A DNA stretch of 64,000 bases from Enchytraeus crypticus (lineage: Eukaryota; Annelida; Clitellata; Enchytraeida; Enchytraeidae), in NCBI GenBank assembly GCA_905160935.1, contig CAJHZI010000736.1, positions 1,202,001 through 1,266,000 of the forward strand, read 5' to 3'. Below are positions 25,107 through 34,199 of the stretch, piece after piece. How positions within the stretch are numbered: position 1 is the stretch's first letter; each line of letters begins with the position of its first letter. A program made the translations under genes and the position numbers. The notes below the pieces were generated by a model. It searched no databases. It was not told where the DNA came from and saw nothing but the letters and a program-made list of their open reading frames with translations.

Positions 25107-27919
25107 TCAATTTTCCTCTGCACCAGTTGCAGCAGCTACTTCACTCCGACTATCGACTTCCCACACAGCTTTTCCTGGCTTTACAAGAACACGAGCAAGA
25201 TTCTTCCAGAACTCTTCTCGGTCGATGCTGTTCTCCGGCCATTCCAGGTAAGTATACTGACGTACCAACCACTTCAGACACGTTGACATTTGCTCCATAT
25301 CGAGTTTTTCCAGCATAACTGGCACGAGTATGTTAGATCCACGATGAAAACTCTCCACCCGAGACATCTCAAGCTCAAACGAGCACCATTTGCTTTGCAG
25401 AAACCATTTACTCAGAACTACGATCACCTTTCTGCTATCACGAATAGCTAGCAAGATGTTATTATGAATCGTGTCTCCGGCCACAAAATCTCTACCCGAG
25501 AGGCAGAATTTGAATGATCTTGCATGCAATCTATTCTTTTCATTCGATTCGTTAGCTAACGGGTGTTGCAGCAATGCTAGGTTATCATCGGTGTCCAAGT
25601 TATCCTGGATAGAAACCATGTCATCCTCTGGTGGAGATGACTGAGATAAGTTGCTGAACCTACCTTCTTCTGGATTACCCAGTTTACCCAATAATTGCGA
25701 AACCCATTCAAAGTCACGATGCTCATAACTTATAAAAGCGTCATATTTATAGGATTTTTCCACTTCTTTAGATTTCGTGGCAATGTTCAAACACCAGTAT
25801 CGAATGTCCCATCTATGTCGATAGAGAAATACTGAAAGAGCAATTATTACCAGGACTACTGCAAGTAAGGCAGCTGAGAGCTTTAAAATCAGATTAGTTG
25901 AACAAAAGAATTGCAGTTGTGGTATTATCTCACTTGATAAGTTGTCGAAAGTTAGTTGCGTGTTGTTGACCAGACAAGAGATTTGATTGAGATGTTTAAT
26001 GTTGCGCTGATGATCGTTCATCCAAAGTAAAAAATTTAAAGATTCGCATGAACACTGAATTGGATTTCCGCTTAAGTACAATGTCATATTAGTAGACATG
26101 AATAGTTGGTTAAGTCTCTCTAGAACCGGCGAATCTAAATTAGTAACTAAGTTGTAAGATAGGTCCAACTCTTTCAATATCTTCATGTGGCTAAACTCAA
26201 ATGATACCAAACGCAGAGAATTTTTGCTCAAGTTCAAACTTTGAATAAATTTTACCTGTACGAAGATATTGGGTGGAAGAGTTTTAATATTATTAGCCGC
26301 TAAATTAATATTAGTTAAGTTATCTTCGTTTAGCTGGTTAAATATGCTATCATTGAAACCTGCAGCCAGTTGATCGCCTAAATTATTTCCTTCCAGAATC
26401 AGAGCCCCAATATTTCCTCCAATGGTGCTCGACCTCTTTAAGACATTTGGGGCCAAACAATCCATTCCATTATAGCTGAGGTCAATCGTTATAGGCTCAG
26501 ACTTGCGAGATTTTGTAATTAGCAATGGTCCTGTCATTTGGGAGAAGCCGTTTGATCTATAAATGAATTCTTTTAATCTGCTCTTTAAGCCCATGAGAAT
26601 AATATTTTCTGGCATGGCATACACTTGAACATTTAATGATGACGATGCGTTTATTATTTCAATCTGACTGGGTATTGGAAAGCACCATGCTTCGTGTTCT
26701 GGAAGCGGAAATTTCTTCTGTCTATCTATAATGTCTTGAAGGCTCGGATATCTACAAGGTTTATATTCGGCATAACAGGTACTAGTTCCAGAAATTCTTT
26801 TTACAGATGTTTTAGCTCTAAGAGGAAGCTCTACATCAATTTCACTAAAAGAGGTCATGTTAGTGTTAAAGAACTGTGACCGATCGAGACTTCTTCTAAC
26901 ATAGCGCTTACTTTGATAGCTCACGTCCAAGTAGCGCAATCTCCTCATTTTGACGATTTCCAACATTAGCGAAAGTATGTTAGAAATGCGGTTATAAGAG
27001 AAATCGAAATGCTCGAGATTGGGAAATGCATTGGACAAACCCTTTCCTACACTAACTATGTTGTTCTTGTCAATGCGAAGTTTTGTGAGATTTTTGCATT
27101 CGCTCATGTGTTGATAAAAGCTCTCTGAAATATTTGGAGCAGTCTCTGTAAGTGCTACAATTCGACTTAGGACAAGAGATTTGATTGGTGTACTTGCACA
27201 GAGTCCATACCAGGCCTTCGAGACGTTAGCAAAGCTGATCCCTCTGTTATCGCTCAAGTCTAAGACCTCTAGATGACCAAGATTAGCAAATGACATGGGC
27301 TGCAGGTTAGTCAGCGTATTTACGCCCTTTTCGTCACCCGATAACACACGCAGTTCACGTAAAGGAGAATTAACAAAATGTTCAAAGGTATCGTTTGGAA
27401 TCGAATGAAATTGTCCATAAATTTTAAGGGATATTAAATGTGTTAAATTTCTAAACCGTTCATCGAACTGAACTATTTCCATATTACGATCAAGTGATAA
27501 CTTCTCAAGCGATGGTAGATCAATCAAGACGTCATCCGTTATGTTTAAGTTGTAGTGCATTGACAGATCTCTCAGCTTTGTTAACTTTGTGAACAACGTT
27601 CCGCTTGTGGATCCATTTAATGCTAATTTATTAGAATTAAGATATAGAGTCGTAACATTGAGTAAATTGTCGAAAGATCTCTCTTGTAAACTTTCAATGA
27701 AATTATTACTCAAGTCTAGAGTCTTTAAAGAGAAGCAGCCTTTGAAGTCTTTATAAGTAATATGAGCCAGTCGATTGTTGTTCAGACGAATTTCTGTAGC
27801 ATGCATCGGGAATTCTGGAATAGTCGTGAATCCTTTATCTGAACAGTCGACACGTATCCCTTGCATGTATTCGTTGTCGTACTTGCACAAACAGTCCTTA
27901 GGACAGATATACTCATCTC
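25107..27919 (-). CDS. Toll-like receptor, main exon
   Basis: With exon 1 (30216-30114) this gives a 971-aa single-pass receptor. The exon opens after TTTAATTAG with DEYICPKDCLCKYD (N-terminal LRR cap), then about 600 residues of LRRs (for example LKTLDLSNNFIESL, LTNINLAANNIKTLPPNIF and LKELDLSYNLVTNL), one C-terminal cysteine cap (NPIQCSCESLNFLLW, about residues 653-667), a membrane segment (about 710-734) and a TIR domain from YDAFISYEHRDFEWV (about 760). Box 3 is EEFW (about 936-939). One cap next to the membrane marks the single-cysteine-cluster (vertebrate-like) type. Two oddities: box 2 is RDFVAG rather than RDFxPG, and about 46 extra residues, rich in Ser and acidic residues, lie between the first helix and FKFCL. 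Ligand unknown; MyD88-type signalling is inferred from the family. Confidence 0.95.
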
Positions 27920-28130
27920 CTAATTAAACAAATGTATATTAAACATATATACAATAAACAAGAATATATAAGTAGTTATAAAATCATATACGGGGCGCCT
28001 GTGAGGATAAGAATATACGGTGCATATGATAATTTAACCTAATTTCAATGAAGAATAATGATATTTCATTCAATGGTAACAGCAGTAACACAAATTAAGC
28101 TTTGCAAAATGCGTTTAATTGTTTTTTTAA

Positions 28131-28350
28131 TGTCTCAATATCGTAGGGGTAACGTCATGAACTTTTAAATGACAGATCCTGAGGTGAGTTGGACCCTCGT
28201 GGGTTCAAATCCCAGCCGCGCTGATCTGAGAGTAAAATCTCGGACATTCACTGGACTGGTTATACGGAAAAATGGTTTAAATTGCCTAACGGTTTAAACA
28301 TGTGGTATAGTTGATCATTTCACTCAAATGCGTGTTTAATAATTTTCTCT
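28131..28350 (+). repeat. SINE-B copy 3 (most complete)
   Basis: A box ATCGTAGGGGTAACGTCATG, B box GTGGGTTCAAATCCCAGCC, body with TGAGAGTAAAATCTCGGAC, CACTGGACTGGTTATACGG and AACGGTTTAAACATGTGGTA, and tail GTTGATCATTTCACT-AATGCGTGTTTA. In intron 1 of the TLR gene, antisense to it. Confidence 0.88.
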
Positions 28351-28429
28351 TTGTTGAAGCTATTGGAGCTTCTAAGACATTAGGTCATAAGTCCTCTATG
28401 TTAACAAGTCCTCTAGACTTCATTCTCAC

Positions 28430-28690
28430 TCTCTTCCTCTACTTCGAAAACTTCAAAAACTTTACCCAGTTAATCAGCCCATAGAGCTATCTGTTAACTC
28501 TCAAAACTCTGCGATTTGGCAAGCCTTCGTTTATTTCTGGAATTCTTCTTCTCCATAATCCCTTACGTGTTCTTCGTTTAACCGATACCGATCTGCTCTC
28601 CGTTCCATATATTCTTACATCCTTGAGCAGACGTGCATTCTCCTATACATGCAGCACCCACGACCTACATGCAATTTTCTAAGCCTACTA
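28430..28690 (+). mobile_element. 5'-truncated L2/CR1-like LINE fragment
   Basis: Translates to LLTLKTLRFGKPSF, then LTDTDLLSVPYILTSLSRRA, homologous to LLTFKTLRFGKPSYLSKI and the following C-terminal residues of LINE A. Opposite strand to LINE A. Confidence 0.75.
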
Positions 28691-28693
28691 AAC

Positions 28694-29475
28694 AGTGGCG
28701 GATACAGGAATTTTTAAGGGGGGTCGAAATTATTTTGGATAGTGTCCACATTTTTTGCTTAAGAAAAACACCTTCTTTGGGACATGCGACGCAACCTGAA
28801 AAATGTTGGGAGCTAAAAATTTTTAATTACTACCTTAGCTCGTTTCCAAGAGTGGGTAACACTGAGTCGTATCCATTTATCTTACCCCCCCCCCCCCCCC
28901 CCCTATACCCGTACTACAATCAAGACCCTCATGGGAAAACATAAAAAACATAAAATCTTACATTTGTTTTGGAAAAGTAGGTTAACTTTTTCCATTTCTG
29001 AAAAAAAACACAGCGGATCTGGACAAAATGACTTAGTTTGGGCTGGGAAGGAGGAGGAGGCTCGAGCCCCTCCCATCCAGGGCTGGCTGCGCCACTGCTG
29101 CAGGATGGAAATCACATCTTTTACTTTCAACTTGCAACCTTTTTACTTCTGTACAGTGGTTCAAGTGGAAATGGAGAGCTCTATAGTGAAACGGACCAAC
29201 GGACTAAAGTTTTTGGGGCCCCTCTTTCCATTATACAGGGTCTTTAGTGTATTCAATATTAGATCCTAGCTGGAGAACGTAATTTATATTTAAAAAATTA
29301 GGGATAGTGGAACTGAGTTTCCCCTCCTCCACTTTAACTACTGCTCTTACATATTTACACGTACATATTGCCATAAATGCAATAAAAATAGTAATTACAA
29401 ATATTTTCGGCGGACTTAAGGGGGCCCGGGCCCCTGGATCCCCTCTGGAACCGTACCTGCTACAAGAAATAGCCC
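28694..29475. repeat. Cluster of MITE-like terminal fragments
   Basis: CAGTGGCGGATACAGG at 28694 and its partial complement GGCTGGCTGCGCCACTG ending at 29098 look like ends of small DNA transposons. A poly-C run lies at 28886-28904 and a GGGCCCGGGCCCCTGGATCC patch at 29421. Boundaries of the individual elements are unclear. Confidence 0.4.
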
Positions 29476-29809
29476 CCATTCTTCACTTTCAATTTTTCTG
29501 ACAAGCTTAAGACACATCTCGCCCCACTCAATAGATACTTAATCTAACCAGACCATTTGTGATCACCGGACCCTCTTCCATATAGGAACTTCCTTCTCAC
29601 ATGTTTTTTGGCCTGAGCGAATAGAGCTGCAATGATTTGATCTTGTACGATTGGACTACAAAAATTCCTTGTTTTTAAATATTAATGGAGCTGAGATTTA
29701 TCGGTTACAGTTTGTTCGGAATTCTGGCGAGCAATTTTAGGTAGTTCCAAGTTACATGCTACACCTGTTTTTAAGTCTTTCTACCAGCTAAAGATTAAAG
29801 TTTCATAAC

Positions 29810-29877
29810 AATAATAATAATAATAATAAAGGTTTAACGTCCATTTCCTCATGTAAGGATGATGTCAGGGACGTAAT
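29810..29877 (-). mobile_element. LINE A 3' end, solo copy
   Basis: An (AAT)n tail followed on the plus strand by AAGGTTTAACGTCCATTTCC and GATGATGTCAGGGACG, the same terminal motif as LINE A at 1830-1880. Only about 50 bp of the element is present. Confidence 0.8.
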
Positions 29878-29881
29878 CATA

Positions 29882-29941
29882 GTCTAAGTTTCGAGTCTAT
29901 AAAACACATGTGCAAGTGTTTTATAGACTCGAAAATTAGAC
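29882..29941. repeat. 60-nt hairpin, 26-bp stem
   Basis: Arms of 26 nt (29882-29907 and 29916-29941) pair with one mismatch around an 8-nt loop, ATGTGCAA. It sits in the TLR intron directly beside the solo LINE A 3' end. Could be a tiny foldback element or a transcribed hairpin. Confidence 0.85.
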
Positions 29942-30015
29942 AATGACACAGGGGAAAAGTAAATCTAGTAGGCTAAAGTTGGAGATTGGAGACACAGATT
30001 TGTTAATGATCACTC

Positions 30016-30090
30016 TACCGATGGAGAGAGAGAGAGAGAGAAAGAGAACGAAAGAGAGAGAGAGAGAGTCGTGAGAGAGAGAGCGAATGG
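30016..30090. repeat. (GA)n microsatellite
   Basis: Interrupted GA repeat just inside intron 1 of the TLR gene, about 25 bp from the splice donor. Confidence 0.9.
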
Positions 30091-30113
30091 ATGAGAGTGA
30101 TTTAAAAACTTAC

Positions 30114-30216
30114 CGATTTGTTTTAAACAGGCAGATTGGCTTATACCCCAAATGTACATGACTGCATACAAAACGATCAGACTTGGTAAAACACGATTTA
30201 ACTTGACGATATCCAT
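30114..30216 (-). CDS. Toll-like receptor exon 1 (signal peptide)
   Basis: ATG at 30216; MDIVKLNRVLPSLIVLYAVM, then YIWGISQSACLKQI, a hydrophobic signal peptide. The donor GTAAGT leaves one G, which joins the GA of exon 2 to give Gly and continue into DEYICPKDC. Intron 1 (30113-27920) holds a SINE-B, a LINE fragment, MITE-like pieces, a LINE A 3' end and a long hairpin. Confidence 0.85.
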
Positions 30217-30482
30217 CACTTCATTGACTGGTAGAGAGAGGTATTTCTTAGGAGTCGTGAACTACATGGATATCTCCGCAAGCTGAACAGTTACCGTTTT
30301 TCATACGCTGTTCCATATCTTCAATGCTACGCTTCCTAGTGACCTACTAGACAAGGAAGTTATACACTTACTTTTACTTATGCACTTTGTATGAAGCTAT
30401 TGATTCGTCGGTCAATTTAATCAACTAGTAATTTGAATTTTATCTGTTTGCGGAAATACAGAGACAACTCTTATCATGCTTA

Positions 30483-30674
30483 CACAAGAATCATTAATTT
30501 TATTAGTGGGCAAATGCGTAATGAGATGTTCTCAAGATAAGATTATATCTGTAGTATTATATGCATAATATTATGCATTTAATCTTTCTACTCTAGAAAG
30601 ATTAAGTAGAAAGATCTTATCTTGATATCACCTCATTGCTCACGTACGTACTGAAAAAATTAATGATTCCTGTG
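30483..30674. mobile_element. Tc1/mariner-type MITE in TLR 5' flank
   Basis: Terminal inverted repeats of about 60 bp: CACAAGAATCATTAATTTT at the left and its complement ending GATTCCTGTG at the right, flanked by TA on both sides. 192 bp. It lies 267 bp upstream of the TLR start codon. Confidence 0.75.
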
Positions 30675-30939
30675 TACAGATTATCTCTCGCTACTTCAAA
30701 TTATAAGGCCTACAATAACTAAAACTTAGTAATAATTGCGATAAATATAATTAAATATTTCTTCAGTTTTCATAAATGCAAATTCCAAATTGCATTCAAT
30801 TGCTCTAAATCATCGCTTTAGTTTAGTTTTTGCAGTTGAATGAGACAATGAGCCATATGAAATATTATGCATATAATCATATACACTTTACAATGTTTAT
30901 GAATTAGACAAAAGCGCTTTAGAATCAGTTAATACGAAT

Positions 30940-31340
30940 GGCGTTCCGAAAGTAAGGACGTAATCATAAAATAGCTAGAAGTCACAATATAATAAAAATT
31001 GGTAGAAAATATATATCTATAAGTGTTCTATTTATCGACATATTTTCCTTCAACAGCAACGCATTTTTGCAGCCTGGCACCAGATTAAAGATGCTCCTCT
31101 GATTGAACTGTGATAGAAATGTGATAGAACTGTGATAGAACTGTAATAGAACTCTGATAGAACTCTTATAGAACCCTGATAGAACTCTGATAGAACTCTG
31201 TCGACATGTGTTTCAACCACGACACTGTACTTCAATGATGCTGGCATAGTGTTTTTCTTTCAATCCTTTCTTCATCATGCCGCACAAATGAAAGTCCCAT
31301 GATGTTAGATCCTAACTGTATGGCGGTTGCGGCAGAGTAG
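30940..31340 (-). pseudogene. mariner transposase remnant
   Basis: Minus strand reads DLTSWDFHLCGMMKKGLKEK then HYASIIEVQ, the mariner C-terminal text PDLAPSDFHLFG...KHYASDEEVQ. Upstream on the plus strand is CGTTCCGAAAGTAAGGACG, an end-like motif. An 11-bp tandem repeat (31107-31200) has expanded inside it. Confidence 0.65.
31107..31200. repeat. 11-bp tandem repeat inside mariner remnant
   Basis: About nine degenerate units of GTGATAGAACT / CTGATAGAACT. Confidence 0.88.
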
Positions 31341-31529
31341 TGCACCCAAGCCTCTGTATTGTCGTCTGTATTTTTATAGGTCAAATTTGATTGTTTACTT
31401 AGATCAAAACATTGTCAACATTGGCTTTTACAGGTCAATATATGCTCAGAATTGGCTATCAGAAGTCAAACTAAGTAGTGTAGAAACCCCAATATTGAAA
31501 CGGCCCAGCTACGATTTAACCTATAAAAA

Positions 31530-31790
31530 AACTTAAGTTGATAAAGTTACAGTTAATAAAAAGATGCCTTGGTATATTTAAAGTTGATAAAAACACGTCT
31601 TCATGAGAATAAATTTTCTAAAAACAAAACTTGTTAAACTTAAACTTGATAATAAGATGCATTGAAAAAGCTAAAGTTGATAAAAAAAAGAAGACTTGAT
31701 AAATGTAAAGTTGATAAAAATAAGCTTTGATAAAGTTAACGTGTTGATGTAACACACCTTGATACAGTTAATGTTAATAAAAAAGGATGC
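31530..31790. repeat. AAAGTTGATAAA degenerate tandem tract, left
   Basis: Roughly 30-bp diverged units around CTT-GTTAAA-GTTAAAGTTGATAAAA. The same tract recurs at 32285-32640 on the other side of the 59-bp array. Confidence 0.7.
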
Positions 31791-31805
31791 GTTGAATTTA
31801 GTAGA

Positions 31806-32080
31806 TCAATATAACAATTGTGCATGTGAGAATGAGTCAGCTTGTTTACGTAGAGCTTAGTTAGTTAAAATAACAATTGCGCGCGTGAGAATGAGTCATC
31901 ATGTTTACGTCGAGCTTAGTAGGTCAAAGTAACAGTTGTGTGCGTGAGAATGAGTCATCATGTTTACGTCTACCTTACTAGGTTAAAATAACAATGTGCT
32001 CGTGAGAATGAGTCATCATGTTTACGTCGAGCTTACTAGGTTAAAATAACAATTGTGCGCGTGAGAATGAGTCATCATTC
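31806..32080. repeat. 59-bp minisatellite with AP-1 consensus in every unit
   Basis: Five units. TGAGTCA, the AP-1 consensus, occurs at 31833, 31892, 31951, 32009 and 32068, so spacing is 59, 59, 58 and 59 bp. Each unit also has ACAATTG or ACAATG-like text, GTGAGAA and, in the first four, TTTACGT. Confidence 0.9.
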
Positions 32081-32284
32081 TAGGCTGAGCGCAGCAGCGC
32101 GCCGCCGCACAAGCTGTCTACCGCAGAAGCTCGTCGCTGCCCGCCGCTGTCCCGCAGCCGCACGCAGCAGCCGTTATTGCGCAGTATAGGTCAGTGTGTC
32201 CCTCTTTATTAGGTTGCTTGGGTCATCTGATAGTGCGTCATCACTAGCTTTTAGGCTGCACACCGCAGCTGTTATTGCGCAAGT

Positions 32285-32640
32285 CAACTGATAAATTTCA
32301 AAATGATAAAAACTTAACTTGTTAAAGTTAAAGTTGATAAAAAAGATGACATTATAAATTTAAAGTTGATAACAAATTAACTTGCTAAAGTTACAGTTGA
32401 TAAAAAAGATTACTTGAAAATTTTTAAATTTATAAAAACTTAACTAGTTAAAGTTAAGGTTGATAAAGAAGATGCCTTGGTATATTTAAAGTTGATAAAA
32501 GCATGTCTTTACGATAATAAATTTTATAAAAACATAGCTTGGTAAAGTCAAAGTTGATAAAAACATGACTTGGTAAAGTTAATGTTAATAGAAACACGTC
32601 TTGGTAAATTTAAAGTTGATAAAGATGCCTTGTCAGAAGA
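32285..32640. repeat. AAAGTTGATAAA degenerate tandem tract, right
   Basis: Same degenerate repeat as at 31530-31790, same orientation. Confidence 0.7.
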
Positions 32641-33109
32641 GTGCTTACTGTCTATAAACATTTAATGTTAACACTTTAGAGACATCTAACTGGAAAAGTG
32701 TTTACAATTTGCATACATCATAACAACAGTTGCGGTGCATACAGACAGCGTACGTATCTATTGCATATTTCTAAACGCTGCGCAATAAGTAGGACAGCTA
32801 ATTAAGAATCAACGGTTTCGCCACAATGTGTAATTGCAGACTTGACTATACGTGTGCGACTACGTAATAAGTTGTTTTGAAATTCTAGAACATTCTCTAA
32901 CCGCATCAAGGCGCCGTCGCCGCGCGCCATCTGTTTTTCATCAAGTGGAACCGTTGTGACCGCAGACTTGTCTAGACAGGCCGCTCGCAGCGCCGCTTGA
33001 AGCGCGTCATCTCCCTGCAGCGCGTCATCTCCCCTCAGCAGCGCCGCAGCAGCATGCACCGTCTATACGCAGCAGCTGTTACTGCGCAGTATAGACTCTG
33101 CGCCTTAGG

Positions 33110-33290
33110 CTATCCAACCTAGGCTTAGGCCACAGAAGCTGTTAGCCCGCCCCGCCAGTCGCTAGCAGCTGCCAGTCGCTAGCTAGTTAGCTAGCAGCTG
33201 CTAGCCTATAGCACAGCAGCTGCTAGCAGCTGCTGGGCTATAGGCTAGCAGCTGCTAGCTAACAGCCTAGCAGCTGCTAGGCTATAGGCT
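33110..33290. repeat. Nested CTAGCAGCTGCTAG palindromes
   Basis: Dense repeats of TAGCAGCTGCTAG and CTATAGGCTA, each self-complementary, with at least six CAGCTG cores. Immediately inside the right terminal inverted repeat of the transposon. Confidence 0.85.
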
Positions 33291-33420
33291 AATAGGCTAA
33301 ATCGTAGCTGGGACGTTTCAGTATTGGGGTTTCTACACTACTGAACTATAATTAAAGGTAACAAAAATCCAGCAAAAACGACTAAAGGCATCGCAACTTT
33401 TGTATTTTTTACTTTCGCTG

Positions 33421-33600
33421 ATATTTGAACAATTACCGCTTTCTATTAACTTTTTGAGTAACTGCCAGGCCACCTCTGCCGATGTTGACAGAAGCTTCTC
33501 AATGCTTGAAAGTATTTCTACTGAAGTCAAAACTTTCTGCAAAATTCTGTGCTGAAAAATCTTATCCTTCAATTCAATAGTGCAACCAAACGTTGGAAGT
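33421..33600 (+). pseudogene. hAT transposase C-terminal remnant
   Basis: Frame from 33421 reads IFEQLPLSINFLSNC then QATSADVDRSFSMLESI, the dimerisation motif of hAT transposases (SSADVERSFS). A TGA at 33553 stops it; LILQFNSATKRWK follows in another frame. Confidence 0.7.
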
Positions 33601-33619
33601 GAATCTAACTGGCGAAATA

Positions 33620-34195
33620 AGGGGTACCGTAACGATTTGTAATTATGCCTACTGAATAAGACTGTATTAGCCAATAACTTCGACTTTGATATTAAATTAC
33701 AAGGTTTCAGCTGTATTTTAAGCGTTACATAATAATAAATAAAGCATAAATCAAGAATTGTTACTATGTTTTAACTATTTTAATAATATATGTAGTTTAA
33801 TTTAATTTTACTTCTAATAACAATTTCATAAGTTATATATTCATCAATACTGATTTCTGGATCAAAATTGATAGGCCAGACTAAAGTAAAAGTTGTTCAA
33901 AAGATAATCAAAATCATAAGTTTTTAGGTAAAATATCGCCTTATTAATTAGTATTTAAACTATATTAATTAGTACTTAAACATATATATGTATATATTTA
34001 CAAAAAATAACGTTCACTTTGGATATACATTAACTATTATATCCATATTCATAATATTTCGTGCCTCTAACTATTTTGAGTGACTGCGCCAAGTATCGAG
34101 TTGTTCTACTTAGAAATTTTGCGATAGTTACTTATTATATGCTGGATAATCACTGTGCTATAATCTACCCTTAAATTTATAGGTAGAAACATTCG
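33620..34195. other. AT-rich stretch, nothing recognised
   Basis: Lies between the hAT remnant and the RT element at 34200; possibly the 5'UTR of the latter. Confidence 0.4.
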
Positions 34196-34199
34196 TTAG

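Larger units (their letters stand above)
31474..33342. mobile_element. DNA transposon with ~50-bp TIRs and internal satellites
   Basis: The left end at 31474-31523 (AGTAGTGTAGAAACCCCAAT...) is the near-perfect inverse of the right end at 33292-33342. AACTA lies just outside the left end and again one base beyond the right end, a possible target duplication. The interior has no transposase; it holds two tracts of AAAGTTGATAAA-type repeats (31530-31790, 32285-32640), a 59-bp array (31806-32080), GC-rich patches repeating GTTATTGCGCAGTATAG-like text (32085-32285, 32925-33100) and a palindrome cluster (33110-33290). Superfamily uncertain; a hAT remnant lies just outside the right end. Confidence 0.8.
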
